Origin: Lactarius indigo | Lineage: Eukaryota; Basidiomycota; Agaricomycetes; Russulales; Russulaceae | Length of the DNA stretch: 64,000 nucleotides | Reading direction: 5' to 3' | NCBI GenBank assembly: GCA_025766275.1 | Contig: JAFKAC010000012.1 | Coordinates: 372,001-436,000, forward strand | Shown here: in pieces, positions 1 to 10,000 of the stretch | How positions within the stretch are numbered: position 1 is the first letter of the stretch | How the letters are laid out: every line of letters begins with the position of its first letter | Notes under the pieces: model-generated | The model's database searches: none | What the model saw: only the letters and a program-made list of their open reading frames with translations | Told to the model about the DNA's origin: nothing | Made by a program: the position numbers and the translations under genes

Positions 1-242
1 GTTGCCGAGGCGATGCTTTCGTCTTGGCCAGGTTTGAAGTTCGGAGTAAGTACGGTATTGAGGACCTCAGTCAGAGTCGGTCTTGCAGAGCGGCTGCATA
101 TCTTCGCTTTGACTAAGTTACGATGCTGAGTACCCTGTGCATGATGTCAAGCGACTTGATGGCGCTAAGGAGCAGAGACGACTCAGGGCTCTGGCGCTGA
201 TGCATTTGTCCGTTATGACCAGAGCTTATGCACCGATACGCC

Positions 243-514
243 GTGCCACTGGAACCGGGAATTGGTTGGTCAGCAAAAAATCTTGGAATAAAACTTGATT
301 GAGACTCAAAATATTTATTTGTAAATTTATGTGACAATATATTTAAAGTTTATAGATCACATGACAGCTGCAACAGGCGCATTTCAGGGCATATGATTTA
401 CAAACTTTAAATATATATATTGTCACACAAATTTACAAATAAATACTTTGAGTCTTAATTAAGTTTTATTTCAAGATTTTTTTGCTGAAAGATCAATTCC
501 CGGTTCCAGTGCAC
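243..514. mobile_element. MITE-like palindromic element
   Basis: The two halves are near-perfect inverted copies of each other. The left arm starts at 243 and the right arm ends at 514; each arm is about 115 bp and ends in gtgc(c)actggaaccgggaatt. The unpaired centre, roughly 360-400, is only about 40 bp and there is no coding capacity. The arms are very AT-rich inside, with runs such as tttatttgtaaattt, and GC-richer at the tips. This is the form of a short non-autonomous DNA transposon. No target duplication is obvious. It sits about 130 bp upstream of the predicted start of the next gene and may affect its promoter. Confidence 0.8.
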
Positions 515-643
515 GTGACAGCAAAATTCGAAGGTATTCAAGACCGTGACTCGGTTCAGGACGGACGGGGGCGAGAATGGATTTAATCTTGCTTACGTCA
601 TACAAGCCCCTTTCATCTGCTTCCTCTGCCACCAAGCCCGGCC

Positions 644-1526
644 ATGCAAGCAATCCCGCGCCTGAAAAATCCACAGCTCGCAAATCTTTCCAAGGCCCCA
701 ACCCCTCTGAAATCGGTTAATGTACGCTTGGCACCGACTATGCCTCTTCCTTGCCACAGAACTATCTAACGACATCCACCTCAAAGTTCCGACACACGAC
801 CCCCGGCTCTGGTCTCGTCCTCGTCACCAAGTACAAACCGCAGCCCACCTCGGAGCTTTTCGACCCGTCGTACCCCGGTGCTCACCTCCCCCTCGGTCAG
901 CGGCAAGCGCTTACGCTGCGCTGGGTTAGCAAGCACTTTAACCTCTACGCGTTCCCAAAAGCGTTTCTGAGCAAGCCAGACGCGCCGTACTCCTTGCCTT
1001 ACGTGCCGCGACCATACCCAGCTCGCCCTCAGCGGCCAGAACAGCGCAGCGTCGACATGTCGATGCAAGTCGTTGCATTCAATTCGCGCATCACGCTCGG
1101 TCCCACCGTGCGCACCAAGTTAAAGCGCAGGATCAAGGAGGCTATCAGGCTCATCGTCACGCGCGGCGCGGCGGTCGAGGAGTCGGGCGATGCCACACCA
1201 CGAGTTGTGTTCCGTCCCGAGGATGTCGGCGCGGAAAAGTGGATTGTACCAGGTGCGTCTGTGATGCGATTCCTGGAGGAGACCTCGCTAAGTTGCCAGT
1301 AGACTGGACATACGTCGCCCTTCCCACAACCGAAATGTTCCGCATGCCCTTCACTGAGCAGCTTGACCTGATGCGTAAGGCGCTCGAATCCATCCGCCGA
1401 CGTGTCCCGGACGTTGAAAAGACCCTGAGGAATGGTGAACGTCAAGTCCCCAAGAGTGGGAATTCCGTATGCCCTAGACCGCAGAGATCTCCAGATAAGG
1501 TGGTTTCGCGAGATGTGCGCCATTAG
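644..1526 (+). CDS. Hypothetical protein, RnpA-like C-terminus, possibly mitochondrial
   Basis: Three exons, 644-715, 760-1252 and 1300-1526, join in phase to give 263 residues; the introns are 44 and 47 nt. The start at 644 was chosen because it splices in frame to the longer second exon and gives a basic, acid-free N-terminus (MQAIPRLKNPQLANLSKAP) that looks like a mitochondrial presequence. The C-terminal half contains VRTKLKRRIKEAIRLIVTRG, followed after a spacer by WTYVALPTTEMFRMPFTEQL and a closing helix. This order resembles the RNR-type helix, core strand and final helix of the bacterial RNase P protein (RnpA). The middle part is rich in Pro and basic residues. RnpA similarity is inference from motif order only; another mitochondrial RNA-binding protein is possible. 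The last 25 residues look poor and could hide another splice. Confidence 0.5.
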
Positions 1527-2453
1527 GTGGTGGCAATACCCATAGGGTGGCCGGGGGTTCTCGTGACTATGATCACGGACGGGCGTATGTCCGAAAAAGG
1601 CTCAGGACCAACCAAATCCGAAAGGCTCACGGTCTGTCGCGGAGAGGTCGGCGCGTTGAAAGAGGCGGCGGATCGCGACCCGAAACGAAGTCAGATTGGA
1701 GGCTAGGCGCATAAGAAGTACTATACACACGATGTAGTTCGAGACACCTCTGAGCTAGCCTGCTATTGCAAGAGTAGCTACCTCAACGACGAAGGGATAA
1801 TAAGAGCCGTAGTGTCACAGCTTTCTGCGACCAGAGGGCATTGTACCCACCCAGATAATGGTAGGCGCAGACCAACGTCCTCACCCGAGGTTCTCGCCCG
1901 AGCACGGATAAGCTATTTCGTTGTACAGTGACTCAGAGCAGCTCCTCCACTACCACCCCTACTTTCCCATATACCTGTGGGACAAGCGGGTCCATCTGGT
2001 AGGTACCCTGATTATGAGTCTCTACCCGACCATTTTGTCCTTACAGTGCCTAGCTACTTGAGTAACTCTCAGATTATTCGGCTCAGCCTGGCAGCTGACC
2101 ATGAGCGCTTTCAAATTGCACCAGCCGAGATGGCACCGTTGGTTGACTCATCTACATTTGCCGCCTGCATCCGCATACGTATTTTCTGAAGGTTATTTAT
2201 CGCTTCTAGAAGTAATCATTACGTGGCGTTGTAGATGGACAATGCCTGTCGCGCGTCGCCGGACACGAGTGAGTTACACAGGCGCCCGCGCATTCACAGG
2301 ACTATCGTCAATCCGAACGGCATGCTGTCACCGTCCACGAAAGGGGCAGAGCGCTAATCTCCAATTGCTCCCCCAACCTCGCAACGATCACACCCCTCTC
2401 TCTCCCTCCTCCCCGTCTCGTCTGTAGCTAGCTAGCTCCTTTGTATTACCCTG
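1527..2453. other. Intergenic region upstream of lyase A
   Basis: I see no gene here. The stretch holds the presumed promoter of lyase A; a CT-rich tract (ctctctccctcctccccgtc) lies 40-60 bp before its ATG, a common fungal start-site context. Short ORFs lack recognisable features. Parts survive in the second copy at 24.6-25.5 kb. Confidence 0.6.
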
Positions 2454-4245
2454 ATGGCGCTTCTTCGCGCCATCGTCCTCTCTTTGTTCGCTGTCCACTC
2501 CTTAGCTGATCTCAATATCGGATTTTCCTCCTATGACAATGACTTTATCGAGCCAAGCTACATTCTGGGAAAAAATTGGAACGCCACAACGGTCGTCGCC
2601 CAAGAGTCAATCATCCAGTGGGCAGACTCCCTCGCTGCCCAGGGCCCGTGGTGTGCGTGCATTCCCTTTTTCTCTTCCTTAAGATTAATCCCTTCTTGCC
2701 CTTGGTCTTAGCTGTCACAACTTCGAAGCCTTTTCTTGCGCCGTCAAATGATACACACGATTATCTTGGTTGGTCACCATAGTGCGTCCGACTCAAATTT
2801 CTCTTTCGTTGACCCCGATTGCTCACTTGGCATACATTAGCTGGTGGCCAAACTGCACGGGTGTGGGCAATACCACGGAATTGACACCGCAACAAAGTAA
2901 CTCTTTTTTTCTCGTATGATCAAACCCGTGCTTGCTCACTGACGTTTTCCTGCCCTGTGCCTAGTCTGGGTCACATGTCCATACGTCCCACGCGACGGTG
3001 TGTTCAACCCAGATTACCGCACGGTCAACAACACGGGCGCCTTCTCCGCCATGGCCGATGCGGTTCTCTACAATGCCCTTGCATGGAAGATCAATGGCTC
3101 GTCCGTGTACTCCTCGAACGTTGCAAGCTTCATCAACACCTGGTTCCTCGCGCCTGATACCTACATGAACCCGAACCTCAACTACGCTCAAGTGGTGCGC
3201 GGGCCGGGTGCTAACACCGGCACGCACACCGGTGTTCTCGACCTCAAGTGTATGGCGAAGGTCGTCAATGCGGTGCTCGTGCTACGTGCAGGGAAGGCAC
3301 CCGAGTGGACAGATACGATCGACTCTGGGCTTGTGAACTGGACAACGACGTACATTGGATGGCTCACGAGCAACAAGCTCGCGCTAGACGAGGCTGCGGC
3401 AACAAAGTGCGTCACTTCTTCGCATAATTCCGGTGCCGTATCCTGACTGTCAGCAGCAATCATGGGTCGTATTATTATAGCCAGCTTGCATCGCTGCAGA
3501 TCCTCGTAAATGACCTTACGGGCGCCAATGCGACGCTACATAAGTACTTCTCTACACTGTACCAAAATCAGGTTCTCGCCAGTGGCGAACAAGTGCGTAT
3601 GCTACGTTAGCTAGAACTATATTCACTTCTGACATGCACTGCCCAGCCTCTTGAGGCGGAGCGGACGCGGCCATATCACTACCGGTGCTACAACCTCGCC
3701 GCGATGATCGTAAGCCCGCAGTCTCTCAAATATCCCCCACTCGTGCCGTCCACTAATCAGGAGCCACGTCGTCTATCCAGACCAACGCGCGCCTCGCCGC
3801 GTACCTCGGCTTTAACGCCTGGAATCTGACCACTACCTCGGGAGGCTCGATCAAAGCCGCGATTGACTTCACGATGACCGTCCCGCCGAAGGACGAAGCC
3901 GCATCCGAGCTCTTCCCCAGCATCGGCGCGGGCGCGGCGGTGTACGGAGACCCGCAAGGCACGTACGCGGCGTTCCTCTCCCGCTCGGAGCAAGGCTACC
4001 CCGCCGAGCCGTGGTTCTTCTGGGACCAGCCGCTTAGCGACTCTGGTTGGGTGCGCGCGCATGCGGGCAGTGCCGGTGCCGCAACGCCGTCTGGGACCGG
4101 CGCCGCGGCCTCCCCTTCGTCGAGCGCGGGCACGGGCGCTAGCAAGAACGCGAGTGCCCGCACGCGGATCCTAATCAGCACCCCTGGCGAGCTGCTCCTT
4201 GGGGCAGCGATCATAATTCTGATACATGTGCTTCTCTTCGCGTGA
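2454..4245 (+). CDS. Polysaccharide lyase, alginate-lyase domain type, GPI-anchored (copy A)
   Basis: Seven exons (2454-2652, 2712-2781, 2841-2896, 2965-3406, 3457-3592, 3647-3709, 3781-4245) join in phase to 476 residues. A signal peptide (MALLRAIVLSLFAVHSLA) starts the protein. The body carries landmarks of the alginate-lyase fold (PF05426; PL5/PL38-type enzymes): YWWPNCTG near residue 90, the NNHG motif at about 256-259 and RTRPYHYRCYN at about 307-317. In PL5 enzymes Asn, His, Arg and Tyr in the equivalent motifs act in beta-elimination. The C-terminus is a Ser/Ala/Gly-rich linker followed by a hydrophobic tail ending LIHVLLFA, typical of a GPI-anchor signal, so the enzyme is probably at the cell surface. 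Substrate cannot be told from sequence; glucuronan or another uronic-acid polymer is likely. Exon pattern is identical to copy B at 25561-27342. Confidence 0.8.
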
Positions 4246-4626
4246 TCCGCGCGTTGCTTCATTGTGTTCTTGCTGATATTGACATTGCTATTATTCCCCC
4301 GGTACGTTCGACGCGTGGACCTTATTTGTGTGTGTGAACACTTGCGTGTAGGCGACGTTCCCTGCTTTCAGCTTTTGTTTAGTTTGTTATATAATACCTT
4401 GCAAGACGAGCTAGTGAACTATGCTCGGTATGCACCCGAGTCTGGTCCAACTGTTACCCCCTACTGAATGCCGTGACGCCTGATCTTTGCCTACCCGTCG
4501 CCGTTCTGGTCTAGTCGTACCAAGAGTCGTACTGTAGTTGGTCACGGGCGTGACCAAGGGCGTGACCCCTTAACTCGGGCCGGGTCATCCGAGTCACCAG
4601 ATCTTGTACAGTACACCCAGCTTCAA
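4246..4626. other. 3' flank of lyase A up to the LINE
   Basis: Contains the lyase A 3' UTR, similar to the stretch after copy B (shared ccccggtacgttcg near 4296 and near 27398). There is no gene. The last 11 bases before the LINE, 4627-4637, are the left copy of its target duplication. Confidence 0.6.
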
Positions 4627-4637
4627 TAACTCGAACG
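4627..4637 (+). repeat. Target-site duplication, left copy (taactcgaacg)
   Basis: The same 11 bases follow the LINE poly(A) tail at 12311-12321. A version with one change (ttactcgaacg) follows the second poly(A) tail at 13303-13313. Three copies therefore bracket two adjacent retroelements. Confidence 0.75.
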
Positions 4638-4729
4638 GGGGGGGCTCCTTGAACCGTAACCACCACCAGGGGACGGATTCCCACGGCAAAGCCGGGGCAA
4701 GGACGGACTAGGACCAAGGGCTAGCTGCA

Positions 4730-5011
4730 ATGGCAGACGAACCCTATCCCAGTCCCCGAATACCACCGGCTCCCCAGAGAAAGAAAGACAATAATAGACA
4801 ATCGTTCACCATACCACACGGCCCAGAAGCCGACATAAGCTGTGAAAACCTAACACAAACACGAACACCCTCCCACAGCAACAAACCCAAAGAACCAGCC
4901 AACCGACAACCCCCAAAGACCATAACGACACAACGCCAACAAAACACGCACTCAACAAACCCAGACGAGACCACCCCCGACAAACCACACACACCCCCTA
5001 CCCCCCACTAA
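4730..5011 (+). CDS. Short ORF in the LINE 5' region
   Basis: A 93-residue ORF opens 92 bp into the element with ATG in a reasonable context. The product is rich in Pro, Thr, Lys and Asn and has no known domain. Given the extreme A/C bias of this strand, which removes T-starting stop codons, the open frame may be partly a composition effect. It could be a leader ORF or a diverged N-terminal part of gag. Confidence 0.3.
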   Translation: MADEPYPSPRIPPAPQRKKDNNRQSFTIPHGPEADISCENLTQTRTPSHSNKPKEPANRQPPKTITTQRQQNTHSTNPDETTPDKPHTPPTPH

Positions 5012-5310
5012 CGAAGGAAAAACCAACACGCCACGAGCCAATACCCACACCCACATCAAACCCTGCGCCGACACTGCCTCAGCAAGTGAGACCATCAACC
5101 CCACAACCGTCACCCCAAGCACGCACGGCGCCACCATCAACCCCTCTCATACCTGCACCATGAGTACATCACCCCGATAATTAAACGAATAGCCACTAAA
5201 TGTTGATCGCTCCCGCACTCCCCCTGTCGGAGCCCGCCACTCTAAGACACCCCCCCTCACCAAAATACTTAAGAACGAACCGCTCAACCAACCCCCTACA
5301 AACTCCAACA

Positions 5311-6919
5311 ATGGATGCCCCTCCACCGCCCCCCGCCACCGCCCTCCCTAACCCCTCCCAAAACGCCCCAACTCACCCACCGGAACACACAGCCAGGGAG
5401 CCTGCCAACAGGATAACAACCATTCAATCTGCACGCATCACCGCGACGAACAGCCCTGCCGCCGCCGCCTCTGAAAACAGAAAAAACAAGAAAAGACCCC
5501 TGAGTAAGCCCACCACCCCTACCAACTAAAAATCTAACTAACGCAACCTAAGGACTGACCTACGAGGAGGACGACCAAGAACACCGCGTGGTCAACGACC
5601 TAGTGGGCCCCTCTCTAGCCCCCACCATAACGTCTGTGGAAATTCCTGCGGAAGCCATACAACCGATGCCGTCCACCCCCCTCGCCCAAATAGTCCATTA
5701 CCCGTCCTCAGGCCCATCTTACTCCATCTCACCCTACGTCCTCCCCCCAATCTCTGGCGAGGACTCTCCAACCCCCCCCGCCACCCCTACTAGACAATCA
5801 CGAGCTTCCCCCAGCAACTCCCTCCCTCAAAACACCCCAGACGGTGACATCCCAATGATCTTCGCCCACCTAACGCCCCCAGAAAGTCGGGAACACCAAG
5901 AACAGAATACCCCTAACGGGACAACGGGAGCAGGGAAACAGTTCGCCTCGGTGAGAGGCCTAGTGGAGGCAGACCGCGTCAACCCCTACGTCGGAGGCAC
6001 CAACCCCCGAGCTGCCATCGACAAATTCACCCCAGGCCCAATGCCCCAAGTACAAGATGCGCACCCCACCTCTATCTTTGAACACCTCGACCTCGATCTC
6101 ATAAGCGACTGGGAGAACCTCCAACGAGGAAAACTCATTGCCATCCCATTCGACAACGAAGCTAGAGCTGCCAACATGCACGAAGACATCAAAGCCCGTC
6201 TTATGGCCGCGATATCAGAAATTACTAAGTCGCAAAGCGTAGGTGTTGCAACCCCGCGTGCCAGCGCCGAAGCCATCGCCGCAAAGCGCCACCCTAGTGC
6301 CTTCTTAGTCTTCAACCTGACGGCCGAACAAGTCGACTCCCTTCTTATGCGGATGGTATGGTCGTCATCCACTATCACATTCTGAGCCACCCCTCTGGGA
6401 CGTGTCTGCCCGGAATTCCTCTTCGCAGTCAGAGGATTCCACTCAATGACCAAAGAAGACATCGAAGACATCATCAAAAGAGTCTGGAACGACCCTGAGT
6501 CGAGAAACTACACACTAACAATCGCAAACGAATACCCAGAAGATGAACGCCCGCTAGTGTACGACGCCCTCATGAAGCTCATTAACTCAGTCTACCTCAC
6601 CCGCCTAGACATCAAACAACCAGGAGACCTGCTGATACCACAATTCAACGTCTACGCAAAAGGCCAAGAAGCGATCAACCTAGGGATCTGGCCCAGAGTG
6701 AGGAAATACCTTGCAGGCTGTACCTACTCGGCCCCGATGATGGGGACCGGAATCACGAACACTAACCCATATAACTGCGGTATCTGCCATGGAGTAGACC
6801 ACCCCCGCGGTCTGTGCCCATTCCCTGACGTCGATGGCTGGAACGGCCCCAAAAGATGCAACGATAAAGGAAAGAACCGGAACCGAGGCAGGGGATTCGG
6901 ACACAATATCCACGTGTAG
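5311..6919 (+). pseudogene. LINE ORF1, gag-like protein with CCHC knuckle, interrupted by TGA
   Basis: The main part is read in one frame from about 5553 to 6919. It includes the segment DNEARAANMHEDIKARLMAA, which is part of the ORF1 core of these elements, and near the end the zinc knuckle CGICHGVDHPRGLC (CX2CX4HX4C), which binds RNA. A TGA at 6383-6385 splits the frame; downstream translation continues in the same frame without other breaks, so this is one nonsense change rather than a frameshift. Upstream, a Pro-rich ORF from ATG 5311 reaches the main frame in phase if 5504-5552 is removed; that stretch begins gtaagc, contains ctaac and ends taag, like an intron. Whether it is spliced or is a chance fit is unknown. 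Confidence 0.7.
5504..5552 (+). other. Intron-like 49-nt segment inside LINE ORF1
   Basis: It starts gtaagc, holds ctaactaac near the 3' end as a branch-point-like motif and ends in ctaag. Removing it joins codon ctg-a to ga-ctg and connects a Pro-rich upstream ORF with the gag frame without a stop. An intron inside a LINE would be unusual because RNA copying should erase it. Confidence 0.35.
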
Positions 6920-7041
6920 TGAAAGAGCAACTAAACGACGCTAGATACCTTCCCAAATGTAAATAAATGATCCGCCCCCAAAATAGCTAGTCTCCATAGA
7001 GTGCTTAAATACGAGACATACCTCCCCTCATCCCCCTACGC

Positions 7042-10000
7042 ATGATGCCCGCAAGCACTGCCCCGCCCCTCCCCAGCCCTCATCTCACAAGAGCCCCCAC
7101 CCGGACAAACGGTGAACGCGCCCGACAAGGGAACGTCCACCGAGGTACAGAACAGTACCCCCCAACACCTGGGCAAAATATGCCCCTCACACGTAGTCAG
7201 AACACGCTACGACGTAAAGCCAATATAAACATAGCTACCTTAAACCTAAACGGCTTCACCGCCCCATCCCACCGAATGAACAGGATCGAAAAATGGTCCG
7301 CAATCAACCGCACCCTAAATACATACAAAATTGCAATATTAGCCGTACAAGAAACACACCTGGATGATGAGCGTGTTCAAAACATCCTCACCTGCCTTGG
7401 CCGGAAGCTTGACCTGATAACATCACACGACCCGACAAACCCACGGGCCACAGCGGGAGTAGCCTTCGTCATAAATAAAAGCATAATAGCCCCCAAATCA
7501 TACAAAGCGACAGAGCTTATCCCCGGACGAGCCATGGCCTTGAGAATCAATTGGCACGGAACAGAAGAAACCACCCTGATTAACGTCTACGCACCAAACA
7601 ACAAAGCCGACCATCCCCCCTTCTGGGGATCTCTAGAACACGCACGAATAAATCACCGTGTGAACAGGCCAGACTTCCTACTAGGTGACTTCAACGTCAC
7701 GGAAGACCCAATAGATAGGGCCCCGATCCACCACGACAACCAGAACGCCGTAGAAGCGCTACGCGACCTGCGACACCAGCTCGATCTGGAAGACACATGG
7801 AGACACCGAAACCCTAAAGAAAGATGCTTCACCTACCGTGCCAACGCAAGCGGACACCAAATCCAATCCAGAATAGACAGAATCTACGTGAAGACACAAA
7901 CAGCATTCAATACCCTCGACTGGAAAATGGGCCCAACTCCAGTCCCGACCGACCACTGGATAACCGTCACCAAGTTCGCCCCCTCAGACAACCCCCAAAT
8001 CGGGAAAGGCCAATGGACCTGGCCGCTAACAATCCTAAGGAACAGAAAACTAAGTAAAGCAATCGATGAGCGAGGTCAACAATTACAAAAAGAGATGTCC
8101 GAGGCGAAAAGAGACGACATACCTAGACATATAACAAACCCCCAGCTGATGTGGAAGATCTTCAAAGAAGACATAACAAAACAAGCCCAACAAACCTCCC
8201 AAGAGATACACCGGAAACACACCGCAAAAAAACGAAACCTAACGAAAGACCTAGAAGAAGCAGCAAGGGCTGCAGACCTGGATGAGAACGAAGACGCCAG
8301 AAGCAACGAAGCATACCTCGCAAATGAACTCACGCTCCTCGAAAGAAAAGAAGCACAAGACCAAAAAGACCTCTTCCGGGCCAGACTCCTCAATCATGGT
8401 GAATGCCTCGGAGGCATCTGGTCAAATCTGAGCAAGGAAAACAAACCAAGAGACCTAATACACCGTCTCAAAATCCCAGGCTCATCCCCACCCCAGTACG
8501 AACGTGACACGAAAAGGATGGCCCAACTAGCAAGAGACTACCACGAAAAACTACAAACAGACCAAGAGTTACCACCAACAGAAGAGGAACGGCTAACCAA
8601 CATACAAACCCAACTAAGCGAGATCCCACGGGAACAAAAGCTCCACAGATCCCAAAGAGACCCCCAACAATGGGCCATCTACAAAACGCAGGTCAGGAAA
8701 GCACTGAAACTAGTGAAGAATGGCTCCGCAACCGGAATGGACGGCTGCCCGTACAAACTTTGGAAGATACTAGACGAACGATATGAAAACGCACAAAAAT
8801 CAGGGCAAAAAGCCTTCAACATAATCGAAACACTTACGCTACTTTTCCGCGACGTACAAGAACACGGAGTCGACGAAAGATCCGACTTCTCATTAGGCTG
8901 GATGTGCCCAATCTTCAAGAAGAAAGACCCGTCAGAAATAAGCAACTACCGCCCGATAACGCTCCTCAACACAGACTACAAACTACTCACCAAGGTCCTA
9001 GCACTGCAACTGCTAAAGCACATCCCAAATATGGTACACGAAGACCAAGCCGGCTTCATTCCGAAAAGATCCATCTTCGACCACATAAGACTCGCACAAA
9101 CAATCCTCAACTATGCAGAAGTAATGGAAGAGAACGGAGCAATCGTGGCCCTCGACCAGGAGAAAGCATACGACAAAATCAAACACCAGTACCTATGGGA
9201 AACGTTAGCAGCGTTCAACCTCCCACCAACCTTCACCAAAACAATCCACGCGCTATATGAACACGCCCACACACGAGTGGCGATAAATGGATTCTTGAGC
9301 GAACCATTCCGCGTGACAAGGGGAGTCAGACAAGGAGACCCACTCTCCTGCCCACTCTTTGACCTGGCCATAGAGCCGCTAGCGTGCACGATAAGAAACT
9401 CTAACCGCATATCCGGATTCAAAATACCCGGCCTGAACAGAAACATTAAACTGACCCTTTTCGCCGATGACACGAACCTCTTCCTAAACGAGGATGACAG
9501 CTTCGACCAAGTAGAGAACATCCTAGGAGACTGGTGCGAAGCATCAGGGGCAAAATTTAACATAGAAAAAACGGAAATAATACCTATAGGCACTGCAGCG
9601 CACAGACAACAAGTAAGAGAAACCAGGAAACTCAACGAAAACGACACCAGACCATTAGAAGACAACGTAAAGATAGCCAGAGATGGAGACGCGGTACGAA
9701 TCCTAGGAGCCTGGATAGGAAACGAAGTGGACGACGCGGCACCATGGGAGCCGCTAATGGACAAAATGAAAACAAAAATACAAAGATGGAAAAACACGCA
9801 CCCAACACTGTTCGGAAAAAGGCTAATCGTCCAAGCCATAATAGGGGGGCACACCCAATTCCTCGCCAAAGCGCAAGGCATGCCGCCACACATCGAAAAC
9901 GCGATCACCAAAATGATACGGACGCTCATATGGGAACGAGAAAACAACCCTAGAATAGCCATAAGCACCCTGCAAAGCCCCCTCGAAGAAGGCGGACTGA

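Larger units (their letters stand above)
1040..4480 (+). repeat. Copy A of an old segmental duplication
   Basis: This stretch matches 24230-27590 in the same order and orientation: end of the RnpA-like gene, intergenic DNA, the whole seven-exon lyase and its 3' flank. Intergenic landmarks include gtccgaaaaaggctcaggac near 1588, seen again near 24687, and gaggctaggcgcataag near 1700, seen again near 24815. Coding exons are much more alike than the intergenic DNA, as expected for an old duplication under selection. Confidence 0.85.

Noticed and set aside
6356..6428. A possible intron that would remove the ORF1 stop
   Set aside because: The segment is 73 nt, so its removal would shift the frame; the downstream gag sequence is in the same frame as the upstream part.
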